A DNA stretch of 64,000 nt, taken from the NCBI GenBank assembly GCA_963971405.1, contig OZ020490.1, forward strand, positions 27,987,464-28,051,463, given 5' to 3'. Positions 44,651 through 56,119 of the stretch are shown piece by piece. Source of the DNA: Psococerastis gibbosa. Taxonomy: Eukaryota; Arthropoda; Insecta; Psocodea; Psocidae. The position numbers were made by a program, and so were the translations under genes. The notes beneath the pieces were generated by a model. It was not told the origin of the DNA. It did not search any database and saw only the letters and a program-made list of their open reading frames with translations. Numbering within the stretch: position 1 is the stretch's first letter; every line of letters begins with the position of its first letter.

Positions 44651-45619
44651 GGGCCTATAGGTTATTAAGAAAAATTTGATATTGATGTTATGTTACCTAT
44701 GGGTTACAAAAAGGAATGAGAAATTATGAAATTCGGTTGGTTGCATCAAATCCCTACAACTCACCAAAGTATAATAAAGTATAGGAAGTGAAAGATAAAG
44801 AAAAGATAACTGTGAAGGTGTCGTCGTTATACAATATAAGGTACACTGGTGTACACGTGTCTTAACATTACTGCCCTCATCCCGATCGAAGCCGCAATAG
44901 CCATAACTTACTCTATGTTATCAATTTCATTTAGTCCCAACATAAAAACATATAGAATATTTCAATGAAAAATAAAATGTTGAACATTTAATATAAAAAC
45001 TTGGCCGAGCCCTCTTCAACGGGAAAATCTCATTTCTGTATTCCCGACACGGAGAAAATCCCCGCAAAAATATCAATTCATTTCACTTTAATTGAAAAAC
45101 CCAGCCCAGCCATAAGCAAAACATGGGCGAGCATTATCAACACAGTCTTTGTCGGAAAACTCCAGGGGAAACTTGAAGAAAATTTCGGAGCAGTTAGGGG
45201 TTGCGTATGGGGCGGATTTAACTAAGAATATGAGTAATTTGGGCGTGAGCGGGAATGAGGTGCGGGGTGTGTGCATTGGCTACGGGCGCGCGGTCTTCTT
45301 ACGGGGTCTTGGAGTAATTTTCCAGCTCACAAATTACAAATCCCTGTTCATTCTTTTAGTTGGCCATAAACCACAAGTCGACGGAGCCTTTTACGGGGCC
45401 TTAGCTGGGGGACCGGGGGCTCCCCAACCCGGGGGCCTTTCTTAGCGGGTTTGTCAAATCGAAGACGAAGTGTCGCTCTATCTATCTCTAACAAACCTTA
45501 TGGAAAAAATTAAAAATTCATCATGTATGAGATAAGATAAGACAGAATATACAAAACTAGGCCTACAAACACAATGTTTTTACCTGTCAGTAACAAGAAA
45601 ACTTTTATATACGGTTAGA
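44651..45619. other. Gene-free; G/C foldback
   Basis: GGGGACCGGGGGCTCCCC and CCCGGGGGCC at 45407-45438 form a short foldback like MITE interiors elsewhere. ORFs at 45001-45445 have no recognisable domain. Confidence 0.35.
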
Positions 45620-45755
45620 GTCCCTCTGTTCCAGTACTTACTGGTCATGTATGGAGGGCATGTAATGCAGGTGGGTCCGGGTCTTCCTAGTTGACGTTAA
45701 GAGAGGGTTTTATAACCCTAACTCCACTAGGTTGGCTTAGTAATAGAACAAAAGA
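45620..45755 (-). repeat. Interspersed repeat B, minus copy
   Basis: Reverse-complement relative of 44134-44303, including GGGTCTTCCTAGTTGA and GGCTTAGTAATAGAACAAAAG. Confidence 0.5.
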
Positions 45756-45984
45756 AATGTCTTTATTTATAAATACTGATTTTTTCACCAGTGTCATCAA
45801 TATCGCATCTGTCATCAGCGATGATGGCAGATGCTTGTCCCTTCCTGCGCTACCCTGCAACTGTTGAGGCTGCATGGCTCCCCTCTACTTCTATCATTGA
45901 TATATGTTCCACCACGTCCGTTATTTGGTATTTGGTATTAGGTCCGGTCTTATGTTGAGCCCGACTTTCAGTCGTCCTTGTTCT

Positions 45985-46080
45985 GTCCGCAGGGGCCCGA
46001 CCAATAACACGGATCGGACCGAATCGAACCCATACCTATTCCGGCGCACTGAAGCCTGGAGAATGCCTTCGCTCTAGCTG
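45985..46080 (-). repeat. tRNA-like SINE remnant
   Basis: On the minus strand CTTCAGCTAGAGCGAAGGC (A-box-like) is followed about 35 nt later by GGTATGGGTTCGATTCGG (B-box-like), as in tRNA-derived SINEs. The pairing for a full cloverleaf is poor. Confidence 0.4.
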
Positions 46081-46569
46081 AAGCGGTGCAATACACCAGC
46101 ACAGCAGATCACCACAGCAATCTCTAAACAATCATTTTCGGCCAATCGGCCTGCGTACAACGGTGATGGCTGCCCGTACAGTGCTTGTTTGCCATTAAAG
46201 AAGGCCCCCACCTCATCAAATTCAAAGTGTAAGTCCCAACAAGAAAAACAGCACCGGTTTTCATTACGCCACAGCACCGCGATATCATCTTATTTACACG
46301 CAATATTTTTTGATTCGTACCTCTATTTACCAGCCAGCTCGACAATATCTGTTTCTGTACAAAATATCAACTTATCGAATTCCCACAAACTACGATACAC
46401 TACCCTATGGACGGTAACCATTGTCGCTCATTAGTTCCCACAATTGGTATATTTGACAGTTAGCTTACCGCTCACTTTATCGTATACGTAGTTTGTAGGG
46501 GCTCTCCCAACACAAAGCCCCGTCTTCTCCTATCCGGCTGCGTCAGCTATCCATTGCAAGCCATTTCAT
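46081..46569. other. Gene-free, nothing recognised
   Basis: No supported feature. Confidence 0.35.
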
Positions 46570-46622
46570 TTCGGGGGGGGGGGGCTAGCCCCATGAACCC
46601 CCCCCCCCTTGGCTACGGCCTG
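46570..46622. repeat. Right end of a hAT-type MITE
   Basis: G13 run, CTAGCCCCATGAACC, C11 run and the terminus CCTTGGCTACGGCCTGG match the right ends of 41481-41645 and 27349-27907. No left end was identified. Confidence 0.6.
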
Positions 46623-47071
46623 GAATAGGATATGGCCCCGCTGACAGAGCTAATCGCTGGAGGTCTAAGTCCTAACGACACATAAGTCCCCATGCACTGC
46701 AGCAGTGATGCAACTGCGAAACATGACATACGGTACATGACCTGAATGGAGCAGCCAGTCCTGTGGGAGGCGGCCATATTGGAGTATTGATTAAATAAAT
46801 GGAGGGGGCGCCCTGGGGAGGGGAGGGGGCGCCAAATGCAATCTCTGAATTCAATGAGGTAGCGCGCGAGATTAATTAGGAGGGGCCCTGAGTTATGGGT
46901 CCCCGGTGGGCCCGGATTATCGCTCTGCCACAACATCAAAAACTAACTACTAACTGTTAAACAACCCTCCACCGAACTTACTAACTAACCACATCGAGGG
47001 GCCCTCCAAAACCTCTCTCCGTTTCATACTAAACCCCAATTATATCTTTTGAATGTTTTATATTAAGGAGA
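46623..47071. other. Gene-free, nothing firm
   Basis: G/C-rich patch at 46795-46920 resembles MITE interior. ORFs without recognisable domain. Confidence 0.35.
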
Positions 47072-47425
47072 TTTCATCTACCTATTGATGCTTTCTAAGT
47101 TCTGGTATGTTTTAGGTGTTGAATATTGTAGAATGACACAACCAGACACTTTGCTCACCGAAGCAAAATATTGGATTTGAATAAAAATTGTTTTTTGAAG
47201 GAATTATGCCACAATACGTACATTGCGTACCCTGCCATTACTACTGTGTTGTATTACATTGGTCTGCCCGTTCCCGACTATGCAATCGTCTCATTGATCA
47301 ATTCAGTGCTTTGGGACAGGGAAATTTATCCGTAGGACATTTATTTACCATGGAACTATTACAGTACCCATTCTAATAAATAAATAGGAAAGCATGTACG
47401 CGTTGGCTCGTGCCGGTTGTTTTTA
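47072..47425 (+). repeat. Family A repeat, 3' part of an old copy
   Basis: GATGCTTTCTAAGTTC, GTATGTTTTAGGTGTTGAAT, GTACCCTGCCATTACTACTG, AGGAAAGCATGTACGCG and CTCGTGCCGGTTGTTTTTA correspond to the last 350 bp of the family. The 5' half is absent. Confidence 0.7.
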
Positions 47426-49426
47426 CTACATACAGAATATGAGACCAGGCCAATCGATTAACTGCTATTGTTTTTATTAAGGAGACAATATGTAGTGGAC
47501 ATGTCTTATACAATAAAATATCTCATGAAGTGCCGATCGTATAGAAATGTCAAAAGTATGACATCAGGGAAGACAGAACGAAAAAAAAAAAGTTTTGTGC
47601 TAGCCCATCATATGCGAAGAGGACACCGGACACCGCCACTGCACGAGTTGCTAACTGGATTAACAACCTCGATGGGTTGTCGTACTACGCGGCGTTTCGT
47701 ATTTAATGCTTAAAATTCCTCAGTGATTAACCTATATAGTAATCGAAATCCTGTCGGCGACATGACATCAACAAGGCAGCAGCAAAGTGGTGGCATCCAA
47801 CAGAAATTATCAGGACAAGTTGTGAGCAAGTTGAATTAGTTTGGGAGTATGATTGAATGTGAGCAGGTAGTGCTGGGCATGGCGTGCTCGCGTGAGCTCC
47901 CCAGCTAATTCAATTTTTCAGCACAAGTCAGCAGTAATTGCCGCGGCAAATCGTCCGACGACATGGCACGCCCGTACAATGCTATTTACAACGTTGAACC
48001 GAACCATTTGCAACTGAACACAGATTGGCAACAGTTTTTGGATTGCTATCAATATCCGTTATTAAATCGGACAATTCAATGAATGTATCCGAATAACCTC
48101 TTCAGTCGCCTCTGTAGGAAACAACTGTGTTGCGTTACGACAGGTCACCGATCGCATGATGTGTACAGACTCGCACAAGTACGAACAAGCTACCACTATG
48201 CCATCGAAGACAGTTTATGTTATATTTCATTTATTTTGGGGACCCCCCCCCCTTCTTGGTTTGGGTCTTGGAGCCTCACCCTGGATAGGCTATATGGATA
48301 CCTTTTATTGCAATGACCGCGCACTTCGTATGCGGTAGCGGGCGCAGGGGGGGGGGGGGCATCGCTCAAAATGCCGCCTCAGGTATAAACCGAGAATAAA
48401 AACATTACGGTATTTGATTTAAGTATAACTGATTTAATTTTTCTGAACAATTCTGTTTGGGACATACAGAAAGAAACGAAACCATTTAAAGAAGTTTTAC
48501 ATTCCACTTTTCATATTTCATGTCTTTTTTTTAAAGGTAAGTTGTCAGTATGTCGCCTTTTTAAAATTTGGGGGGTCCGCCACTGTTCGTAGGGCATGCA
48601 ACCCATGTGATCTCTAGTACACCTCGTTGAGTGTTTTGGGAGATGCCTTTCTTCTTCCTCTTCTTCTTCAAGTTACAGCCGGCTGACTGGTTGGCAGCAA
48701 CATGTGTCATCGATGCCTCTATTCCCCACGGTACGCCCTCTTCAGCTCCACATATGCCTCTAAAGCCCTGACTCTGCTAGGTTGGTCCAGTAATTGAACT
48801 AATGAGCTAGTATTATTTCCGACACGATTTACGTAGCCCAAGTTGAAGTTTAAGCTGATGTGTTAAAAAAAGTTTGTACGCTGATGTGCGAGAAAGGGGC
48901 CAACTTCCAGGTAGAATAAAAATATGTGTGAAGAAAATATACAGCTGGAAATAATCCCCCAGATAAAAATATGAACGTGAGGCAAATATAACTTACCAAC
49001 CCCCCTCCCCCCACAGCAGACAAACCAACATTTTTTATTGCTTGTAATCTGGGCGCGGAATCATAAAATATTGCCCCCCGCCACCCAGACCGAATGCCCT
49101 CACATTTCATCTTACACGCCAATTCCCGAGTTGTTTCCTTTTTAATTGGCTACCACAACTTTTGACTTTTCCTTAATAAATACATCTGTCTTGCGTATAA
49201 AAATTAACTTGTTATTTTCATGATTTATTTTCGTTTTTTTCGGATTTTACATTCTCTCCCTTTTCTGTTGGGAATTATATTAAATTGAATGCGTTGTTTT
49301 AAATTATCTGAGTTTATTACTTAACTTTGGACAATTTTTTTTCCATTTTAGCCACTGTAAACCTAAAGAAATGTTATTGACTCTGCACATTCGAGAAACC
49401 ATTATTATCGCACGCCATTCATTTTT
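47426..49426. other. Gene-free; poly-C/G remnants and repeat B
   Basis: G14 run at about 48344, C10 at about 48244, repeat-B words at 48762-48810. The 81-codon ORF at 47468 has no recognisable domain. Confidence 0.35.
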
Positions 49427-50095
49427 GCTTTCCAATTTATACACGTGTAGTATTTAAGGAAAGCTTTGTGATGGTCAAAATTTTCGACTCCAAGATTTCA
49501 ACGGATTTACACGTTTTGAGGTCCCAAGAACCAAAAAAAGTTTTTTTAACGAAATCTCTGTCTGTCGCTCTGTCTGTCGCTCTGTCGCTCTGTCTGTACA
49601 TCTATTTCCTGGCTAATTTCTAGATCGATTTTGAAGAAATTTGGCATGTATGTTTACAAAAATCATATTAATATAAATCATTTTTTTTATTTGGGGCTAA
49701 CTCAATTTCGGGGCGTTTTATTTTCTAAAAACTGAAAAAAAATTACTGATGCTCAAAAACGATCATCGATTACCGGGCCTACTACTCTGTCGATTTTAAT
49801 GAAATTTGGCATGTAGGTATACACAAATTATCCTTCGGAAATGTTTTTTTTTTTTTTTTTTGACTAACTCAACTTGTAGCGGTTTTAATTTCAAAAAACT
49901 CCAAGAAACGTCTAAAAAAATTATTTCTCAAACACGGCTCCAACGATTTCTTTTAAATTCACATAAATTGTATTCGTTATTAATGTTAACATATAACGCA
50001 GTGGGTCGCTTGCCCCTTGATATTTTTCTTCTGGGGGGTAAAAAAATAAAAATACGTCAATTTTATGAAAAATGACTAAAAAAAAATTTGCATCT
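49427..50095 (+). repeat. Family A repeat, 3'-truncated with internal duplication
   Basis: Starts GCTTTCCAATTTATACACG. The block from the GATTTT(G/A)A(A/T)GAAATTTGGCATGTA word to the CAATTT(C)G/CAACTTG word occurs twice (about 49630-49755 and 49790-49905). The copy ends at about 50095, losing the final 330 bp. Confidence 0.75.
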
Positions 50096-51317
50096 TCAAC
50101 CGTAGTCAATGTAAAAAAAACTTATTCGCCCTGTTTATAGAATATTAAATAAATTTCCCCGTACAGGCTTCAAAGTTATACAGTGCACCGTTCACTTATG
50201 TCCGCTCCCCTGCAAATGGCGCCCATACCTACTCAAAAAGATGATACTTTTCAACTGTCTGTTTAATTTAATATCCAATTCCATAAACACCTATTATTGT
50301 CAATGCCCCGGACCAACTGGTGAGAAAAGGTGAAATAAAGTATACGTCTCCATTTTATTGGAACCCAAAAAACATATGCAGCAGAAAATAAAGACCATGA
50401 CTGGACAATATCAAGGGAAATCCAGCAGATTTCCGAAGATGAGAAAAGATAAAACTGAGCTGTTGTTGCGGGCAAAAAAGGGACGTGTAAAGACATGCTG
50501 ACTGCTGAACCAGCACACATTTCCATAGAGATGGGTCCCGCAGGGCCCGCACACATGTGAATACCCGCGCCCCGTGTACGGGGCAGCACGGCGCTGGGAT
50601 TGCGATGTGCCCGGCCAGTTTATTTGATTGTGTTGTGATTATTGTGGGGTCAATCGGATTGGTTTTGCACCCCTCCCCTTTATCCGTCACTGGTTGCAAT
50701 TCTGCATTATTTCCCAGAGTTATGGGTCCCCCGCTGTTAGAATTCATCGTTGGTTTTTCCATTATTTGTTAAGCTGCTGTCATATGGGTTGAAATGGAAA
50801 TGGTGACCTTTGGTTATAGATAGAAGACATTTTCCGGTGGCCATCAGCAGATTAAACCAGGAAACCGAGCACAAAGTACCTGGTATTGTGAAAATAACTT
50901 ATTTCGGCTAGAAATTAAATTGCTATTTTCTCAAATTATCTGCTGTTGATTTTCTTAAAGTGATGCTAATATAAGTAACTAACTTTTTGTGTATAACATC
51001 GTATAGGTGGAAGTGAGCTAAATCATTGGAGGAAATGTGGTCCAAATTTAATCTATACGGCAGGTATATAGGATTCATCGATATTCCTAACTACTTTATT
51101 ATATTAAATAAATAAATAAAAATTGTATTAAACGGAAACACTCCAATTTTGAGAAAGTTGCTACAAGTGGAATAAGAACGGTATAACGTATTTGTAAGGC
51201 TTACCTCCTAATGCTATATACAGATTCATGGAATATATATCTATGTTACACTTGTGGTTGACAATATTACATTCTGTTCAGACCAAGTTGGTTCTGTACA
51301 AATTCATATAAAACATT
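50096..51317. other. Gene-free, nothing recognised
   Basis: A 135-codon minus-strand frame (50355-50762) has no domain and lies partly in a C-rich stretch, so it is not called. Confidence 0.35.
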
Positions 51318-51470
51318 ATTGCTTTCCGATTTCACGATTTTAGTGACGTTTCACGTTTTGAGGTGCTAGTAGGACCCTAAAGAATGGAATGGATGGCTGT
51401 CTGTCAGTTCGTCGATTTGTGGGCATACTACATAGTATATAGTGAAATTGTGACTGACATGGTTCTATAT
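51318..51470 (+). repeat. Family A repeat, 5' scrap
   Basis: ATTATTGCTTTCCGATTT, CACGTTTTGAGGTGC, GTCTGTCAGTTCGTCGATTT and GTGGGCATACTAC follow the family order and then stop. Confidence 0.6.
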
Positions 51471-52204
51471 GATGCGATGATTATATTATGTGCTGACCCA
51501 TGCTGGAAATAGAAATACTGTTGTATAAAATTAATTAGGCCTAATTGTTTATCAAGAGAATAAAGGAAGATGACATCAAAGACGATGCAACTCATAAAGA
51601 TAAAGTGGAAAATACACACAAATTAATATAGCCTGCAATGTACATGGGAATGACAAAATATATCAGGAGAAATGGTGTGTAGAGCGTAGCAGAAATTGGT
51701 TTATTCTCGGGAAGGGTTGAGACGGCCCTAGAGAGGCCATACTTTACAACTCGCAAAGTTAGTTCATTATTACGGCGCTCTGGGGACTACAACAGACTAC
51801 CTACTTAATAGAAAATAATACAATTATTCCCCTCTAATTCAGTTGCGGGGTTAATTGCGCAACTTTTTAATGTTTCACTGCTGATTTACGTACTACGCGC
51901 CGCATTTCATTTAAAATTTATCTAATTATCTAGACAGTTAGGTATTATATTGTTTCTTTCCGCTGAAAATGGAATATTATTTCATTAATATAACGATGTC
52001 GGCTTTTACGTATTAGCTCCACTATTTTTAAGCGTTAACTGCTTTACCGTAAAGATAAAGCTTCTGCAGATCAGCATATACGAGTATTACTGTTTTAAAA
52101 GGTAACTTGTACAGTAGGCTATTACTTTATGGTGAAAAACATTACAAATGTAAAATGTGGAAACGTAACAAGGAGGCTCTTTGTTCCTGCAAGGGCACAT
52201 CGAG
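51471..52204. other. Gene-free, nothing recognised
   Basis: No supported feature. Confidence 0.35.
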
Positions 52205-52330
52205 TTTATTTGACAGCAAACAAGATATGGGTACTGAACGGAAACGGGATTCAAACCTGAGTTTCCATAGTGCCGGGGTGGTGTGCTGCCCACTCAACAA
52301 GGCGGCAGATTTAGCTCAGTGGTCTTGAAA
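52205..52330 (-). repeat. tRNA-like SINE remnant
   Basis: Minus strand: CTTGTTGAGTGGGCAGCAC (A-box-like) and CAGGTTTGAATCCCG (B box). The plus strand also has TTTAGCTCAGTGGTC. Not a foldable tRNA gene. Confidence 0.45.
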
Positions 52331-54864
52331 ATTAAAATATACCTTGCTTTGTCATTTTTTTCGGCCCGCTGTAAAGTACCTGGTCCTCGGAGTGGGCCTT
52401 GGGGAAAAGTTTGGGGACCGGTGCTGTAGAGGCTTCCTGCATAGTAAAATAGGTACGAGGACAGTACTTCCTATTGTAATTGTTATGTGATAGCATACGA
52501 TACTGATGAAAAACATGGCGTCCCGGTTTGTTGTTCCAGTTTAGCTCCATGTAATATCAACTGATTTATAAGTATTATTAACACAATTTGTGGCTGTAAA
52601 GTGAACTGAAATGCGCAGATTGGCCTTCTACGAGTATACTCGTTGGATCTGCTCATACTTGCTACTTTTGGGAAAGGTATTGTTTGACCTTTATTTTGTT
52701 ACACAGTGCCATTGATGCACGGAGAAAAGTATAGTGTGAGAAACTGTGGAAGGTATGGAAACATCACTAAACTTGCCCAAACAAACGACACTTGCAATTG
52801 TTGTTCATTTGCCTACTGCGACAAGTTCATTTAGCGCCACCAAAATTCGATATGTTAAAACTTGTTAGCTTGCATATTGTACGTACAAAGGACTTTCGGG
52901 AGAGTCATAATAATGGGAATCTGTGCAAAATGTGGGAAGCCTTCGCGCGTGGAATGTTTTGGGAGTTACCACTTTGAGTGGTTAAGTCCACATGGCGATT
53001 GCAGGGCTGGAAAATGGCTAACGATACAGCGTACAAAGATAAGGCACAGCTCAAGACTACTAAGAGCATGATTGTTAGTCTGGCACTTGGGTTAAAGAAA
53101 AATTGAATCAGTGCCAGAAGAACTAAAAACTATGCAACTTGCAAGCATCCCTCAAATTTTTATTTGCCATACGTGACGTCCCATAAGTTGAATTACAGGA
53201 GGAAAAAGAGAAGCCTTCTTCGAAACGTGTCAGTCTTAAAAAATCAGAACCAACAGCTACCCAGAGACCTGCCAAAGATTAAAACAGATGTAAACGATCT
53301 CAACCAATATATATACATTCGTATGCATATGGACAGAAAAACAACGTTGAGATGCATGGACTAGACGTGATCGAAAAAGAAGACGTTATGAAGGCAATCA
53401 CGGATATTTCCGAGCACCTTTGGCTGCCAGCCTAACTCATTTGAAGCCTCCCACCACCAGAGAACATCACGAATGACTGTCATAACGGTCATAGTGAAGT
53501 TATAAAACCGTTAGGGTGCAGGCGAGTGTTCTAAAAAAATTCAGTATTATTCAGAAAACTTTAAAGGCGCAAAAACATCTAGAAGGAGTTCTAGCAGATA
53601 GCAAACTCAGTGGTAAAACCCAGAAAGATAATTTATACATAAACAGTAATGGTCCCCCCCCCCCCCTAGGAGTAGGAGGAGGGGTGGTAGCTGGCCAAGT
53701 CCATTCATAGATAAATTCCAGGTACATTCAGTACATAGCTATCACCATGACTATGACTAAACTATGGGCTGACTTCCAAACTTCAATAGCATTGGCAGCT
53801 TGTTGGGCTGCGTGGGTTGAAGGAATCTGTTAGCGCCTCTTAAGTCATGCATTTTGAAAGCCATTTATAGCTATATGATTGTATGCAGTGGGCTGTACGA
53901 TAGAGTTACACAAGCCACGGCAAATGATGTAAATGTTGTCTGGAAATTATTAACGATAAAGTGTGTAATGAAAAAAGGAAGTGGCTCCATTTGGCGGGCG
54001 GACAGGCAGACAATGGCGGCTGGGGGTATCACATGACACTGCTGACACTGCTGAGTGGACTCCATTAACACCGGATGTGGCCAGGTAAGTGGACGTCTTC
54101 CGCCCGGCTGAGTGCCCGCGCCAAAAGCTAGTCAAACACCGGCGTAACTCCAACGAGTGCTTCATTACCTGCCCCTCTGAGACCTTTTCCTGTTGTAAGC
54201 CTACTCAGCAAAAGCCGTGTCATGAGGGGAGCGAAACGCTGTTCAATAACCCGACTCAGTCTTCCTACAGTAGATCGTGGGTAATCTACCTTATGCTTAT
54301 GCGTTGTATTTAAAAACGTACTGTACACTACTTTATGTGTGTACAGCAATGTACAGTATGTATTAACATCATCATAGTTGCACAGAGGGGGCCGACTCCC
54401 GGGGCCTCTTCCAAAATTATACCGATTGCACCCCCCTCCCGGAATATAAGGAATAAGGATTGCATTACGTCAAGTGTCAAAAAATGGATTATATCATTAT
54501 CCTTAATTATTATACTTACCCAGCAATTAAGGTTGGTCTAGGCTGTAAAATTGTATTTAAAAACAGGAAACTATTTGTGAGAATTAATATGGTTATTATG
54601 GAAACCCCCTATGGGGAGAGGGGAAGGGGTCCGGGGATAAATTGCATCAAATCAGCTATTATTGTACTATACTTTTATTGCAAAGTTTAAAGGCACCGCT
54701 TCACACAGTAGCCCAACAGCAGGACCCCCCGGCCCTTCTACGAACATGTTTCTTCCTCTCCCATTTCGAAACCTGGCGACTATGATTGCTCACACTGAAT
54801 AAGATTACAACTTTATTTGTACTACTAGTATTTAAAAGAAACAACTCACTTCAAGTACACGAAC
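52331..54864. other. Gene-free, nothing recognised
   Basis: C-rich runs at about 53652 and 54430. Short ORFs at 52862, 53164 and 53516 show no domain and are not connected by convincing splice sites. Confidence 0.35.
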
Positions 54865-55105
54865 ATGACTGCAAACACAACTTACCCTAGCTGCCATTGT
54901 AAACATATCAAACACTCAAGCTCATACAAATATCTGGGAGTCACCATAGACCAGCATCTGCGATGGAATGAACACATTCTTAACACATCCAAGCGCATCC
55001 GCAGAACAATTTACAAATTAAGAAATATCTTAGATATGGCTGCTATAAGAGAAGTCTATTACGCAATAGTGCAGTCAATAGCTAAATACTGCATACTTCC
55101 TGGGG
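54865..55105 (+). pseudogene. LINE RT thumb fragment
   Basis: YKYLGVTIDQHLRWNEHIL, KRIRRTIYKLRNILDMAAIR and AIVQSIAKY follow the order of the LINE proteins at 22445 and 35302. Coding similarity stops at 55105, where G-rich DNA begins. Confidence 0.75.
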
Positions 55106-55428
55106 CAGGGACGGATCCTTGGGGGGGGGGCGGTGGCCGGTGGGGGCGGTCGCCCCCCCCCCCTCCGAGAGGAAGTTTTATACTAGATAGAATGGCCTTT
55201 TGAAGGAAATTAAGAAAAATTATTACCCTAGCAAAAGAAACGAGATATTTTTAATTAGAAAAGCCCTGAAGTCTGAATATATACAAATCACTAATAAGGA
55301 AGTCTATTAAAATTATCACGCGAAATTACCTGTCCTGAATTGCCTTGCTAAAAAGTTAATGTTAAAAGTTAATGTCCATTTTAAATTTAATTTAATTATA
55401 TTTTTCATCCAGCACACTAGTTACTTGG
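55106..55428. repeat. G/C-rich MITE end followed by unassigned AT-rich DNA
   Basis: CAGGGACGGATCC, a G10 run and a C11 run at 55106-55165 resemble the terminus of G-rich hAT-like MITEs, apparently inserted in the LINE. The rest is unassigned. Confidence 0.45.
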
Positions 55429-55985
55429 CTGAGGAGGAGCTAGCGGTGATGCGGAGATGAGTGTCGTGTCAGCACTTTTGAGAACTATCTCCATTAGCTG
55501 AGGAGGAGCTAGCGGTGATGCGGAGATCAGTGTCGTGTCAGCACTTTTGAGAACTATCTCCATTGGCTGAGGAGGAGCTAGCGGTGATGCGGAGATCAGT
55601 GTCGTGTCAGCACTTTTGAGAACTATCTCCATTAGCTGAGGAGGAGCTAGCGGTGATGCGGAGATCAGTGTCGTGTCAGCACTTTTGAGAACTATCTCCA
55701 TTGGCTGAGGAGGAGCTAGCGGTGATGCGGAGATCAGTGTCGTGTCAGCACTTTTGAGAACTATCTCCATTGGCTGAGGAGGAGCTAGCGGTGATGCGGA
55801 GATCAGTGTCGTGTCAGCACTTTTGAGAACTATCTCCATTAGCTGAGGAGGAGCTAGCGGTGATGCGGAGATGAGTGTCGTGTCAGCACTTTTGAGAACT
55901 ATCTCCATTAGCTGAGGAGGAGCTAGTGGTGATGCGGAGATCAGTGTCGTGTCAGCACTTTTGAGAACTATCTCCATTAGCTGTC
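55429..55985. repeat. 69-bp minisatellite, eight near-identical copies
   Basis: Eight 69-bp units, e.g. GAGGAGGAGCTAGCGGTGAT at the head, differ only at a few positions (ATTAG/ATTGG, ATGAG/ATCAG). Because 69 is a multiple of three, the minus strand stays open for 186 codons as a 23-residue repeat beginning MEIVLKSADTT. The array ends about 135 bp beyond the stop codon of the serine protease homolog. I favour a non-coding minisatellite: the ORF is bounded by the array and there is no unique coding flank. Confidence 0.9.
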
Positions 55986-56119
55986 AACTTACTACAAGTA
56001 AACCTGCAACTGCCATATATACTAGCTGTGGACTTTTGAACGGACCCTTGTCTGTTGTAATTTGACCAAAAAAAAAGTGCTATAATTTTTCCAAAATGTT
56101 TGTTGAAGTAATCAATAGC

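Noticed and set aside
46613-46939. 108-codon minus-strand ORF
   Set aside because: Runs through a G/C-rich MITE end and has no recognisable domain.
50355-50762. 135-codon minus-strand ORF
   Set aside because: No domain, no splice context, partly in C-rich repeat-like DNA.
53164-53364. Possible exon with basic and coiled-coil-like residues
   Set aside because: Too short, no domain, and no credible splice sites linking it to neighbouring frames.
55417-55977. 186-codon repeat protein as a gene
   Set aside because: The frame is explained by a 69-bp unit being divisible by three; no unique flanking coding sequence or splice sites.
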